Assembly (NCBI RefSeq): GCF_019050325.1
Contig: NZ_VOMB01000001.1
Location: 1-64,000, forward strand
Length of the DNA stretch: 64,000 nucleotides
Source: [Mycobacterium] fortunisiensis
GTDB taxonomy: Bacteria; Actinomycetota; Actinomycetes; Mycobacteriales; Mycobacteriaceae
Reading direction: 5' to 3'
Shown here one piece after another: positions 9,195-18,336 of the stretch (the first letter of the stretch is position 1; every line of letters starts with the position of its first letter). The notes under the pieces are model-generated. The model did not search any database, had not been told where the DNA came from, and saw only the letters and a program-made list of their open reading frames with translations. The position numbers and the translations under genes were made by a program.

Positions 9195-10577
9195 TTGGAC
9201 CAGCTGGTTGCCGACACACTGGCGGGCTCAGTCGCGCACGTCTGGCCGTTCTTCGGAGAGGTTGGCTGGCCAGACAAGACTTTCACCGCGAACATCGCGA
9301 GGGAAGAGAACCGGGTCAAGGTGTCTGTATTGGCGCCGGGGCCGATTGGTTCCGTGCTCGACACCATCCCCGAGCACGACCACATGCCGAATTCCCTGCT
9401 CGCCGTCTCTGAAGTCCACGGCACTCTGCTTTTCGACGTCACCCGGATAGGGGGTCGACGCGTTGTAGGCGGCTCGAGGGCTTCCAGCCGCCACTACTAC
9501 GCACGCGCGATCGCAGTCGGATTCAGCGCCGACAGGCTCAAGTCATCGAAGATGTACGAGATGACGGCGTATTTCCCCGGCATGGAGTACTGGTCATCGC
9601 TGACTGGATCAACGACGGAAGTGGAGCGCGATCAATTCGGTCGCCCGAAGGTCATCACGACCAGGATCGAAGCCGCGCCGGAGCACGTCTCCCAACTGTC
9701 GTCAGCGCGCTCCATTGTCCTTTCGACACATTTCGCAGTGACAGGTCCAAAGGATGATCAACGGGTATTCACGCCCCTCAGCATCTCCTCCGTCTCACGC
9801 TCACCCATGGACTGGCGCGTGCACATGAACACCCTGATCTCAATACAGAACTTGGTCAGTTTGTGCTGGGACGGTTTCGTGAGCGCGGACGGCGGATACG
9901 TCCGCCTCGATCTTGTCGATCCGGAGGAGATTTCGAACGCAAAATTCTGGTCTGACCGGCTAATGGAGGTACCCGTAGGAACTCAGCCTCCGGATCCCCA
10001 TCAATCGTTTCCGCTTCTTCGTTACGAGACCATTGGCGGCATTGACGGGATCAGGCGATGGCTTCGGCTGTCTGCCGAGCATTACCGTGCGACAGGGCCC
10101 CTGACCGCGCGCCACCGGATCTCTCGCCACACCCCCGGAGAGAGTCGGCTGCTCGACATATGTACAGGCATCGAGTACTGGGTCAACTACCACACCAAGA
10201 AGGGGCGGGCGTGGGCAAAACAGAAGAATCGTAAAGATGTTCAGCCGGAACGGCTCGCGCGCCATCTAGGCAGCGACTTCACGGAATTCGTTGGTGTGCC
10301 ACAGAAGTGGGCCCGGCTGCTGTGGAAGCGGTACGAGGCATTGAAGCACGAGCCGGTCTACCACTACGACGCCAGGGAGATCGCCGTGTTGGCAGATAGC
10401 GCGCAAGTGCTATTGCTCTGCGCGGTGATGAACCGCGTTGCAGGCACAAAGGTGGCGACCAAAGTCATATGCGAGAGTCCTCGGAATGACCATCTCAAAT
10501 GGGATGTGCGCGAGGTGGTCACGGGCGAACGTTATCCACCAGTCCCAACAGACGATTCGGTGTTCAGACAGTCGTAG
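9195..10577 (+). CDS. ApeA-like HEPN-domain protein, putative abortive-infection RNase
   Basis: A 460-residue protein. The N-terminal two-thirds is beta-rich and resembles the ApeA N-terminal domain: about residues 15-150 hold a G-x-L-L-F-D-type strand and then an A-V-G-F segment followed by a tyrosine-rich stretch. The C-terminal part is helical and carries an R-x5-H motif at R379-H385, within the R-x4-6-H pattern that forms HEPN RNase active sites. HEPN proteins of this kind cleave tRNA or other RNA in phage defence. TTG at 9195 is chosen because GGGGG lies just upstream and the upstream residues look non-coding. It follows the R-M/SIR2 operon and faces the minus-strand HU-nuclease gene. 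Confidence 0.6.
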   Translation: MDQLVADTLAGSVAHVWPFFGEVGWPDKTFTANIAREENRVKVSVLAPGPIGSVLDTIPEHDHMPNSLLAVSEVHGTLLFDVTRIGGRRVVGGSRASSRHYYARAIAVGFSADRLKSSKMYEMTAYFPGMEYWSSLTGSTTEVERDQFGRPKVITTRIEAAPEHVSQLSSARSIVLSTHFAVTGPKDDQRVFTPLSISSVSRSPMDWRVHMNTLISIQNLVSLCWDGFVSADGGYVRLDLVDPEEISNAKFWSDRLMEVPVGTQPPDPHQSFPLLRYETIGGIDGIRRWLRLSAEHYRATGPLTARHRISRHTPGESRLLDICTGIEYWVNYHTKKGRAWAKQKNRKDVQPERLARHLGSDFTEFVGVPQKWARLLWKRYEALKHEPVYHYDAREIAVLADSAQVLLLCAVMNRVAGTKVATKVICESPRNDHLKWDVREVVTGERYPPVPTDDSVFRQS

Positions 10578-10678
10578 TATCCAGTAGCAACGTGGGCTGT
10601 CCTAAGGCATGTCAACGACGGGCGAAGTCGGGAACTATGCCGGACAACTGGGCCCGGGCAATGACCGCCGATTCGGAG

Positions 10679-11635
10679 TTAGCCGTTGTCACGGGGTTGC
10701 CAAGAATCTTCAGCGTCTAGTTCTGGCCGCCGCGGAACTGCGAGCCGCTTCTGCCGCGACGGGGCGATCGTTCCGGATGGAGTGGGACAACGTTGTAGCG
10801 CCGTCAGATCGAGGAAGTTCCCCGGTGTCGTTTCGATGACGCAGCCGATGCCGTGCTGCTCTAGTAGTCCGACCAGGTCGCCCGTTGGTGTATCAGGCAG
10901 GAGCACCGCGAGCCGCGAACCCTCAACGTACCGGCCGTAATCGAGGATCTGACCGAGTGCGAGGCGGACACTCATGCGGTCGGCCGTTCCTTTGGCCTCA
11001 TACAAGATGTTCTCGGTAGTATCCGCCAGATCGCTGTACAGCGGGGGTGTCCCGGCCGGCGTAATCCGGTACCGCATCACCTGGCGACCATGAGTCTCCA
11101 AATACCGCTGAAAGCGCTCCGTTAGTCGCGCTTCCTTCTGGACAGCAGGCCCGCTCACTGTCTGCTTGACCTCAGCGGATTCCGTGGCGAGGGCGTGTAC
11201 TGGGTGGACGGTGTCCATGGTTACGACTTGCAGCGAAGCGCTCGCGCCGGCAGCGGCTGCAGATGTTCTCGTTGGTCCGGCTGCTGCACGTGTATCCTCG
11301 CCCGCGCGTCCGTTCCCACCGCGATGTCGTGGGTCTGGCGCTTGTCGTGGAAGGCGTTGGGCCCCAGACACTACGGCTTTGAACTGTGCGCTCGGGCGAA
11401 ACACCGGGACGGCGACCGCTTCTCTTTTGGCAATTTCCCCGCTGCGCGGATTGCGCGTGCCGCGGACCTGCCGGCGGCGCTGCTCGAAGGCGCCGAAGCC
11501 CGTAATGGTGACGGGGTCACCTTCGTGCACCGTGCGGACGATCGTGTCGACGAACTTCTCCAAGACCACGGTCGCATACCGATGATCCGTGCCCAGTTTT
11601 CGTGCGAGTTCGTCGATGAGCTCTGCTTTGTTCAC
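10679..11635 (-). CDS. HU-type DNA-binding protein fused to a PD-(D/E)XK-like nuclease domain
   Basis: A 318-residue protein with two parts. Residues 1 to about 92 are a clear HU/IHF domain close to mycobacterial HupB, opening with NKAELID and containing GFGAFEQR and RNPRSGE. HupB normally continues into a Lys/Ala-rich tail. Here a short Arg/Ala linker leads to a C-terminal domain (about 155-290) with D202, then E213-A-K215, then a conserved-looking R-x-A-L-G-Q-x-L-D-Y segment, an arrangement typical of PD-(D/E)XK nucleases. I chose GTG at 11635 from the HU alignment and a GGGAG upstream. It is probably a DNA-targeted nuclease of the defence island; cleavage and target are inference. Confidence 0.65.
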   Translation of the reverse strand: MNKAELIDELARKLGTDHRYATVVLEKFVDTIVRTVHEGDPVTITGFGAFEQRRRQVRGTRNPRSGEIAKREAVAVPVFRPSAQFKAVVSGAQRLPRQAPDPRHRGGNGRAGEDTRAAAGPTRTSAAAAGASASLQVVTMDTVHPVHALATESAEVKQTVSGPAVQKEARLTERFQRYLETHGRQVMRYRITPAGTPPLYSDLADTTENILYEAKGTADRMSVRLALGQILDYGRYVEGSRLAVLLPDTPTGDLVGLLEQHGIGCVIETTPGNFLDLTALQRCPTPSGTIAPSRQKRLAVPRRPELDAEDSWQPRDNG

Positions 11636-11970
11636 TTTCTGCTGCGCTCCCGTCCAGCCAGCCTGGCAGCGCTGGGACCACGTGCGGCGTCGTTGTCCAT
11701 GTCGCCATCTCCTGATCGCCATCATTCCCCGGTTGTGGCACAGAACTACCGGCATCCAGTTTTGGTCGACGGCAAGCCAAAGGGTCCACGACGACCTTCG
11801 CCGATAGCTGGCGTGTCGATCAATGTACGTGCTCGGCCTTGGCTTTTGCCGCTGAACGCTAATGCTCGCAGAATCGGCAAGGCGGGGGTCAACGCGCGGG
11901 AACGCCGATAATCCGGGCATACGTCAACGGTCAAAATGTCAACAATCAACGACGCCCGTTCTCCCGCTGA
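11636..11970. other. Intergenic stretch between ApeA-like and HU-nuclease genes
   Basis: The HU-nuclease reading frame remains open upstream to 11920, but the extra residues have no family resemblance and the HU domain has its natural start at 11635. I see no other gene. The stretch likely carries the promoter and leader of the HU-nuclease gene and the 3' end of the ApeA-like transcript. Confidence 0.4.
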
Positions 11971-13419
11971 TCAGGTTGCCTCACCGAGATCGTTGACCTG
12001 CGAACATCGTGTCACGAGTGCGCTCAGCCGCGGGTGGTTGAGTAGAGCGTCGAGCACCTTGGTCACGGGCACGTCAAGTTCCTCCAGCGCGACGAGGTAG
12101 GTGACGAGGTGAACCGACTCAGCGACCGAATGGAGTTCGAAGCTGTCGCGAAGCGCGCGCCACGTTTTGGTGCCGCCGTGTGCGACATGGTTGCGAGCCC
12201 ACACCGCCCAGCTTGCCCAACGAGCGGTGTCGAGGCCGAGCGCCGCCTGCACATCGGGGGCGAGCCTGTCGTGTAGTGCCTGCAGGCGTGCGTTCAACGT
12301 CATGTCGCTCCCGCCGCAAAGGCACCAGCGGTGGAAGCCCTCGGCTGCCGCCAGCGCCTGGCTCACGTACTCCTCAACCATGCGGGATGAATGTCCGCAC
12401 AGACCCACGACGACACTCCACGCGTAACTTGCCTGGTTTCCTTCGGTGAACCGCCGCCGCGTCCGCAGGTACGACTCGAGGGTGACGTCGGCGAGGGTGA
12501 ACACGATGGATGCCGGGTTGTGCAGATCATCGGGATGGGCGGTTTGGCCGGTATGTATTAGCAGCGAGACGCTCTTATCGCTGATGGTGTGAAGGGTGAT
12601 CTGCGAGGTGCCGCAAGACTTGAATGTAGCTAGTTGAACGAGGTCATCCACGGCCGACATCCGCTCCACAAAGTCGGTCATAGACCCGGACGCCCCGCCG
12701 GGCAGCTCAATACAGGCGTGAGCGCCGACTTGTAGCCGCACCTGCGGTCCGCTGCGGAACTTGGTCGTCATCATTTCCAGTTTCAGTTCCGGCATGGTCT
12801 CTGTCGCTGGACTCATCCACGGTCGCGTCGCCGTGGTGGCGACCACATACGACGCCTCTGGGATCTCAGCCCGCGCGTACTCAGCGCGGTAACCGCCGAC
12901 GACCGGGAAGATGTACGGCATCAACAGTGTGCCGTCGGGCTGCTTTTCGCCCGGATGCTCAACGCCTTCGATCGGCGACCATTGCGGCGCGCAGAACCGT
13001 CCGTCGTCGGTGAGGTAATAGAGCTCGTCGATGGTGACCGTAGCTTTGACCAACGCTGGCTCATCCGTGCTGACGATGTGCGCACCGACGCAGACCCACG
13101 ACGAATGCCAGAACTCCTCACGCACCGCACCGCCGAAACCTGCCGTGTGCTGGCCTCGCTGAGCATCCCAGATGGAGATCTGTTGTCCGGCGACCGTTTC
13201 GCCGTAGATGGTCCCGGGCCGCACGTCGCCCACGAAGCTAGAAGTGACCCATCCACCGGTGGGATTCTGGCGGAACTCGGGTCCCGGGGAGAAACCACCG
13301 ATCAGCTCCAGGGTCGCGCCGTCATCGGGTTCCCAGGTCAGCACTCCCGGCACACGAGTACTCGGATCCTCGGGAAGGTAAAACCAACCGGTGATCCGTT
13401 GCGGCTCAGACTGTCTCAT
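11971..13419 (-). CDS. ApeA-type anti-phage HEPN protein
   Basis: A 482-residue protein. The N-terminus reads as an ApeA N-terminal domain: G-W-F-Y-L-P-E-D followed by a strand with L-E-L-I-G, then a segment around I-Y-G-E-T, and a later VGAH stretch. The C-terminus is a helical HEPN domain with RNHVAH at 409-414, an exact R-x4-H catalytic motif. ApeA is an established single-gene defence protein thought to act as a HEPN RNase causing abortive infection (family knowledge). Its ATG overlaps the 3' end of the upstream gene by 14 nt, so it is co-translated with that gene. The catalytic residues look intact. Confidence 0.72.
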   Translation of the reverse strand: MRQSEPQRITGWFYLPEDPSTRVPGVLTWEPDDGATLELIGGFSPGPEFRQNPTGGWVTSSFVGDVRPGTIYGETVAGQQISIWDAQRGQHTAGFGGAVREEFWHSSWVCVGAHIVSTDEPALVKATVTIDELYYLTDDGRFCAPQWSPIEGVEHPGEKQPDGTLLMPYIFPVVGGYRAEYARAEIPEASYVVATTATRPWMSPATETMPELKLEMMTTKFRSGPQVRLQVGAHACIELPGGASGSMTDFVERMSAVDDLVQLATFKSCGTSQITLHTISDKSVSLLIHTGQTAHPDDLHNPASIVFTLADVTLESYLRTRRRFTEGNQASYAWSVVVGLCGHSSRMVEEYVSQALAAAEGFHRWCLCGGSDMTLNARLQALHDRLAPDVQAALGLDTARWASWAVWARNHVAHGGTKTWRALRDSFELHSVAESVHLVTYLVALEELDVPVTKVLDALLNHPRLSALVTRCSQVNDLGEAT

Positions 13420-14446
13420 GACCGGGCTCCGTATGTGTTGACAGCATCGGAATGGGTTCCCCCATTGCTGGTGCGGGTAGGTGGTATCGGTCTGCCCACA
13501 GCGACACCGTCGACTCCAGTTGTTCGGGGTAGTTTTTGCGGCGCACTCGGGCTCGGGCGGGGTGCGTCGCCTGGGCTTCGTAGAGCGCCACGGCGCACTC
13601 GGTCATGATGATCGCCGCGGCGAGGCTGTCGGCGAGTTGGGTGAGGACGCCTTCTTCGGTGCCGAGGTAGGCGGTCATCCATTTGTATCCGTGTACGAAG
13701 CTCGATCCGACGGTGTAGAAGCGCTCGGCCCCGATCGACATCCCGTAAGGCAATCCGTCAGCGTCAGTGATGTGCGCGGGCGGGTTCTTGTCGATCCAGT
13801 TTCCGGCCCAGCGGACAAAGAACTCGTAGTCTGAGGGAGGCCGCTGTCGGGCCGCCTGCGGTAGCGATGTCAGGAAATTCAACCGCGCTCGATACTGCTG
13901 CTCCGTTTCGGCGAAACTCTGGCGCGCAGCGCCGCGGCGGTCAGTGCGCACATCGAGAAAGCGCTTCTCAACGGCGATGTACTTCTTCTGATAGCCGATC
14001 TCACGTTCGGTGTAGCCCAGAGTGCGGGCGCGCCGGACGGCGCGGTTGGGATCGGCGAGAAGCCAGATGGTCTTGGCGGCGCTCTCGATGGCGCTGCGGC
14101 ACAGGATCCCGGTCGACAGTGTGCTGGTTCGCCTCTGCTCCAGCGATGCCCCGAACGCCTGAGATGCCCCTACGAGGCATTCGGCCGCGTTCATCACGGG
14201 AAACCGCGCTGTCGAGCTGACGAAGTTCCCGCCAAGCTGAGGCAGGAAGTGCGAGTCGTCGAGGTCAAGGCTGCTTCCCCGGTCCGGAACGAACCGAGAC
14301 GGATCACGGGGCTTGCTGCTGCCATCGGCGCGGACTTGGTGCAGCAACGCCCACTCGCCCATCCGCCACGCCCGAGCGGCGCGATCGGCGTTGCTCCACA
14401 TCAAGCCCGCCATCCGCAGCAGGCGCTCCCTCTGATCTGTGGTCAC
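13406..14446 (-). CDS. Uncharacterised helical protein coupled to the ApeA-like gene
   Basis: About 346 residues from GTG at 14446; the frame is open to 14569, so the start is uncertain. The protein is predicted largely alpha-helical. It has an S-A-I-E-S-A helix near the middle and an S-S-F-V-H-G motif in the C-terminal third, reminiscent of the helical DUF5677/HEPN-like families, but I cannot place a convincing R-x4-6-H pair. Its stop overlaps the ATG of the ApeA-like gene by 14 nt, implying joint expression. It could be a sensor, an antitoxin-like partner or an independent effector. I do not recognise a specific family. Confidence 0.55.
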   Translation of the reverse strand: MTTDQRERLLRMAGLMWSNADRAARAWRMGEWALLHQVRADGSSKPRDPSRFVPDRGSSLDLDDSHFLPQLGGNFVSSTARFPVMNAAECLVGASQAFGASLEQRRTSTLSTGILCRSAIESAAKTIWLLADPNRAVRRARTLGYTEREIGYQKKYIAVEKRFLDVRTDRRGAARQSFAETEQQYRARLNFLTSLPQAARQRPPSDYEFFVRWAGNWIDKNPPAHITDADGLPYGMSIGAERFYTVGSSFVHGYKWMTAYLGTEEGVLTQLADSLAAAIIMTECAVALYEAQATHPARARVRRKNYPEQLESTVSLWADRYHLPAPAMGEPIPMLSTHTEPGHETV

Positions 14447-14705
14447 AGCTCGCCACGGTATTCGCTGCCTACGACACGGCTCGCCAACTGTGGCGAGGGG
14501 GTATTTCAGGCCCCAGACGATGACTGGGTCGAACGGAGCACGGAATACGAGAAGTGGGCGAGGCAGCACTGTGCTCAGTGGTTGCCATACCTATGAGAGA
14601 CAGTTGGGCACATGAATCAACTCTTCGAATCTGATCGCAGAGACGCCGCGAGTAGATCGCAGACTGCAAATCATATCGACGGGAGTGGGCTTAAGGACTG
14701 TCTGA

Positions 14706-14921
14706 CTAGTTGCCAGACCCGAGACCGCCCCGCACAACCCGGATAGGGTCGCGAGTCGCAGCGAATTCCTTTGCGGCACGGCGGTCCGCCGCCTTCTTAT
14801 CGCGGAGATTCTTTCGAGCCTGCGGGCTTCGGAGCAACCACTGACAGTGCCGGCATGTCTCAACGTTGTGCGCAGGGTTCTTGAGATTACAGAGACGCGG
14901 CACGCGGTCCTTGGGGCTCAC
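14706..14921 (-). CDS. Small hypothetical protein with Cys motif
   Basis: A 71-residue frame from GTG with cysteines at about positions 11, 23 and 26 (the last two as C-R-H-C) and a strongly basic, Lys/Arg/Ala-rich second half. This could be a small zinc-bound nucleic-acid-binding protein. The ribosome binding site is weak and I recognise no family, so the call rests on composition and the Cys spacing. Confidence 0.3.
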   Translation of the reverse strand: MSPKDRVPRLCNLKNPAHNVETCRHCQWLLRSPQARKNLRDKKAADRRAAKEFAATRDPIRVVRGGLGSGN

Positions 14922-15557
14922 ACCTACGACCGTATCGGAGGACGGCGGATCGACGTATGGCTTGGGTGTGGGGGATTATGACGCTGCGGCGGGCCGGTTC
15001 ACCGGATGCAGTGCGCGGCGCTGGAACGTCATTCTTGTTGCGTGGGTGCTGATAAACACGACTCACGGCTGATCTGTTGGGGCTCATAGATGAGTGCTCT
15101 GGAACGCGAAGCAGCCTGCCGCCGCTGTCATCCGTACCGTCTGGATCTCGGCGTGGAGCTAAGGTCCGATCAACCTGTGCCGTGCTTTCCTCACTACGTC
15201 TTCACTGAATAGATCGGGGTAGTTCAGCACTAGCTGCTTGCTGGTCAGATCTGGGCGGCGTGGAGTTACGTCCCACGTCAGCTTGACGAATCCTTCGGCC
15301 GGGCGGGCGGGTATCGATGACCATCCACCGCAATTGGTCCCCCTCATGGGCCCCAGGTGCACCGAAGTGGGCCGGGCGGGGCGGCTGCTGCGGGGGAGGA
15401 CGGCCAAGGCGCGGCAGGCGATAGGCAGGTCGAGGGTCGTTGAGGTGGCTGCCGCCGAGGAAAGGCGCAGTGGCTGCAGTGGATTGCTGCAGGATGGAGG
15501 GGCGATCAAGCGTGCGTGAGAACAGTGCTACGGCTTCCAGAGGAGGCGGCGCTCAAC
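14922..15557. other. Gene-poor island stretch, nothing recognised
   Basis: No frame here has convincing coding character. A minus-strand frame ending at 15159 finishes with a hydrophilic, protein-like tail (about 35 residues) that might be the end of a decayed gene, but nothing upstream of it supports a start. No tRNA, terminator or repeat stands out. Confidence 0.4.
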
Positions 15558-16460
15558 TCATTGCCAGCGATACGCCTGCCTGGACGCCTGGAAGTAGTGC
15601 CCGGTTGTGGCGTCCTTACACGTGACCCCGGTCACTTCATCAAAGGAACATGAAATCGCCCCGCGCCCAAACGGATAGCCATAGGTGAGAGTTGTCGCCC
15701 CTGGCTCAAATACAGTCGCGGGATAGCAGTTAACGGCAACTGCTCGCCCCTGACGCAGAGCGAAAGAGTTGATGACGTCATGAGAGCAGTCCGACCTCAC
15801 CTCTGGTTTATATGTGTGATTCCCGACTTCGCAGAGCGCGGTGGTTTGACCATCGGCAGTAGCTAGCTCACAAGTGATGTTGCCGGTTTGGGACCGAAAG
15901 CGCACGACTGAGCTAGACGCAGACGTCGTCGTAGGCCCAGGCGGTACGGGATCAACCGCGGGTACAGGTGCTGTGGGCGGAGTTTCCTCGACCGAAGGCC
16001 GCGCAACCCCCGCCTTCCACGGTTGGACGACGAATCCAAACTGCGCCAGGGGCTGTAAAGCAGTGGGGTCATCTTGCATCACGTGAAACACAGTGACTAA
16101 CTCGCCAGTCTCTGCCACCGCGAAATACTCTGTCCCAGACAAAGCTAAGGCATTCATCATCGTGGCCTCGGAATCCCACTGAGACATCATGATCAGGCTC
16201 GTCCGCGGCCCGATTCGTGTACATGCGCCACCGCCAACCGCCCCCTTGAGCGGTGGACCCTCAGAGTAATGAACTGTTGCAGGTCCACACACGGCTTTCA
16301 GCCAGTCATCGGTAGTACCGGTAATGGCGTGCCTCACCGAGTTGTCTGGGTGGCCCCCACCTCCATTCCCGTTCCCCGAGGTGCCGCAAGCCGCCGCTCC
16401 AAGCAAGATGGCCGCGACGCCCGCCACGGCTACCGCGCCCCTAATGCCCAAGTTCGTCAT
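15558..16460 (-). CDS. Secreted lipoprotein with C-terminal DUF6636-like domain
   Basis: A 300-residue predicted lipoprotein. After a short N-terminus and hydrophobic stretch it has a lipobox L-G-A-A-A-C around residues 21-26, then a Gly/Asn-rich linker, a central domain of about 120 residues, a Pro/Thr/Ser linker, and a C-terminal domain of about 105 residues. That last domain matches the DUF6636 pattern: F-x-S-x-x-G-N-I-x-C at its start, several paired cysteines, and T-C-K-D-x-x-T-G-H near the end. ATG at 16460 follows a GGAG and gives a proper signal peptide; the longer frame does not. It is exported and lipid-anchored; its function is unknown. Confidence 0.75.
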   Translation of the reverse strand: MTNLGIRGAVAVAGVAAILLGAAACGTSGNGNGGGGHPDNSVRHAITGTTDDWLKAVCGPATVHYSEGPPLKGAVGGGACTRIGPRTSLIMMSQWDSEATMMNALALSGTEYFAVAETGELVTVFHVMQDDPTALQPLAQFGFVVQPWKAGVARPSVEETPPTAPVPAVDPVPPGPTTTSASSSVVRFRSQTGNITCELATADGQTTALCEVGNHTYKPEVRSDCSHDVINSFALRQGRAVAVNCYPATVFEPGATTLTYGYPFGRGAISCSFDEVTGVTCKDATTGHYFQASRQAYRWQ

Positions 16461-16543
16461 ACACTCCGCCACTCCTTTAGCCACCACGATCCAGTGACCT
16501 ACCCGTCAATATTCTGTGAGTATTCACGACCCGCGAGCTTCTT

Positions 16544-16800
16544 GTGTCGGCATCGAACAAGCATCGGCGGCACACGCCGGATCAGATCATCCGCAAGCTG
16601 ACCGAGGGCAACAAGCTCCTCCGGACGGGACAAGAACTCAGCGAGGTGTGCCGGCACCTCAAACGGCTCAAAGAGCTTGAGGGCGACGACGACGCCCGGC
16701 TCAAGAAGTGGTCGCCAACCAGGCCCTCGACATGCTCAAGGAGATTTCGGTGGGGGACTTCTGACCCCGAACCGCAAGCGTCGCGTCGTGGTACTTGGCA
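16544..16800 (+). pseudogene. Decayed IS3-family transposase (OrfA plus first codons of OrfB)
   Basis: The first 30 codons read like IS3-type OrfA (R-R-H-T-P-D-Q-I-I-R-K-L and E-V-C-R-H-L). Roughly 25 codons of the helix-turn-helix core are then missing before R-L-K-E-L-E, and a frame shift is needed to continue into the M-L-K-E-type end. At about 16757 the next frame reads T-P-N-R-K-R-R, the usual start of OrfB, then homology is lost. The element cannot transpose. It marks past insertion at the edge of the defence island. Confidence 0.7.
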
Positions 16801-17027
16801 GCAATCACCGTGGCGATCGGCAGCGACATTCGAACCGAACACGATGCCTTCAGTGTGTTGGACAAAGCCACGAATACTCCAGGAGAGCTGACGGCTGTCC
16901 GAATACTCGACATCCTGGCATGGAAGTCGAAAGGAACTAGCCCCGACTAAGCCGTTGGGATGGGCACACCGAGAGGCGAACTCGCAACGTATAGGCACAG
17001 ACTCGGTGAAGCGAGATACGTTGCAGC

Positions 17028-17273
17028 TCAGTATTGATCGGCCGCATTGACAAACCGCGAGATGACAGCCGCTGCGGCCTGATCCCCGGTCAACTCTCGG
17101 CGACAAAGCGCTTCAATCAGTTGCGTTGTGAAAGGGTGCAGCCTCTGGCCGGCAAGCCCTGATGCGGCCTGTGCGACTGCAACTGCCTCGCACCGCCGGC
17201 CAGCGGTGAGAGGCAGTTCAATTCGTAGGCCGGGAACCGATCTGGTGTCAACGCTACGCAGCCGTGCTGCCAT
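17028..17273 (-). CDS. Small hypothetical protein, possible antitoxin-like
   Basis: An 81-residue frame starting at an internal ATG. The last 35 residues form a plausible helix pair with H-P-F-T-T-Q-L-I-E-A-L and then R-E-L-T-G-D-Q-A, a pattern seen in small DNA-binding or VbhA-like antitoxin tails. It lies divergent from the truncated doc gene. I do not recognise a family and the start has no strong ribosome binding site, so both reality and role are uncertain. Confidence 0.33.
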   Translation of the reverse strand: MAARLRSVDTRSVPGLRIELPLTAGRRCEAVAVAQAASGLAGQRLHPFTTQLIEALCRRELTGDQAAAAVISRFVNAADQY

Positions 17274-17426
17274 TCGGCGGCATCGCTGTGGATGGTCCTG
17301 TGGAGTATTTGCGAATAAGGGCACGGCCGATGACGCGGTGGCTGTGAATAACATATGTGTAATTCCCGATACATGCAGTTCAGCGGCTGTAACGGACTGT
17401 GGATGAGAAAAGTCTCGGCGTGTCGT

Positions 17427-17627
17427 TTGGCTCGCCCCAAAGCTTCCGTGTTCGGCGAGGACGCCTATCCGATGATCCACCAGAAGGCCGCCGCGCTACT
17501 GGAATCACTTGTCAAGAACGTTGCCCTTGTGGACGGCAACAAGCGGCTGGGCTGGGTCGCCACCAGCCTGCTTTATGGACTCAATGACTGCGACCCGTCG
17601 GCCACAGAAGATGAGAAGTACGACTGA
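17427..17627 (+). pseudogene. Truncated Doc (death-on-curing, Fic-fold) toxin fragment
   Basis: About 67 codons match the central part of Doc toxins: L-A-R-P-x-A-S-V-F-G-E-D, the H-x-K-A-A-A-L-L helix, and A-L-V-D-G-N-K-R-L, the Fic-fold phosphate-binding loop. The N-terminal third and the C-terminal quarter are absent and the frame ends in unrelated residues. Intact Doc is about 125 residues and phosphorylates EF-Tu; this fragment should be inactive. No Phd-type antitoxin remains beside it. Confidence 0.68.
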
Positions 17628-17826
17628 TTTGTACCCATGCAAGCCTCAATGGTCGTTGCCCCGCTTCTCTCGGTATTCATGGCTAACCACCTCGATCGGC
17701 ATGGAACTGCAAGGCCTCCGGTGACCGCCGGAACTCGTCCATGTGGTCGAGAAATCCCCGGAAGTCTCTGCTGTTCGCCATCGCCGGTCCCTCGGTACGG
17801 TCTCCGTGTCGTTGGGCATCAGCCGG

Positions 17827-18336
17827 TCACCTCTGCGGAGGGTCGAGCAGGGCTCGGGCGTCTTTGATCAGCAGCAGCAGGTGCAGCGGGTCGGTCGGTG
17901 AGGGCTCGAAATCGAAGTGCGCGTAGAACGCCCGCGCCTGCTCGTGCAGCGCGTGCACCAGCAGTGCCCGCACGCCGATGATCTCCGCAGCGGCCACCGC
18001 GCGGGTGATCGCATCGCGCAGCAGCGCGGCACCCAGCCCCTGGCCTCGTTCCTTGCGGTCGATCGCCAGCCGCGACAACAGGATCACCGGCACCGGATCG
18101 GGCATGTTGCGCCGTACCCGCCCGGGTGTGCCGGCGCGTTCCACCGCCGCCGAGGCCAGCGCGTAGAACCCGACGACACGGCCGTCCCGGCACGTCACGA
18201 AGCACCGGGAGGCACCCTCGACATGGTTCGCCAGGGCGCGTCCCCGCAGGTACCCATCCAGGGTGGGCTCGCCGCTGTCGAACTCGGCGACCACATCGTG
18301 TTCGCTGATCGGGCGGGGCGCGCTGTAGCCGCTCAC
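17827..18336 (-). CDS. GNAT-family toxin of a TacA-TacT-type toxin-antitoxin pair
   Basis: A 169-residue GNAT acetyltransferase. The acetyl-CoA site is visible as R-G-Q-G-L-G-A-A-L-L, preceded by the I-L-L-S-R-L-A strand, and the C-terminal half ends with Y-x-H-F-D-F-E-P-S, all typical of TacT/AtaT-like toxins. These acetylate the amino group of charged tRNAs and block translation (family knowledge). The GTG start overlaps the stop of the DUF1778 gene by 4 nt, the classic antitoxin-first operon. A longer upstream frame exists but only duplicates the antitoxin region in another frame. The gene appears intact. Confidence 0.85.
   Translation of the reverse strand: MSGYSAPRPISEHDVVAEFDSGEPTLDGYLRGRALANHVEGASRCFVTCRDGRVVGFYALASAAVERAGTPGRVRRNMPDPVPVILLSRLAIDRKERGQGLGAALLRDAITRAVAAAEIIGVRALLVHALHEQARAFYAHFDFEPSPTDPLHLLLLIKDARALLDPPQR

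Noticed and set aside
11636..11920. A 95-residue N-terminal extension of the HU-nuclease frame
   Set aside because: The HU domain begins with its own family start at 11635 with a ribosome binding site; the extension is Arg-rich and unlike any domain.
16801..16950. A plus-strand frame after the IS3 remnant resembling an ANTAR-type helix
   Set aside because: The resemblance is limited to a few Ala/Leu positions with no start codon or upstream domain.
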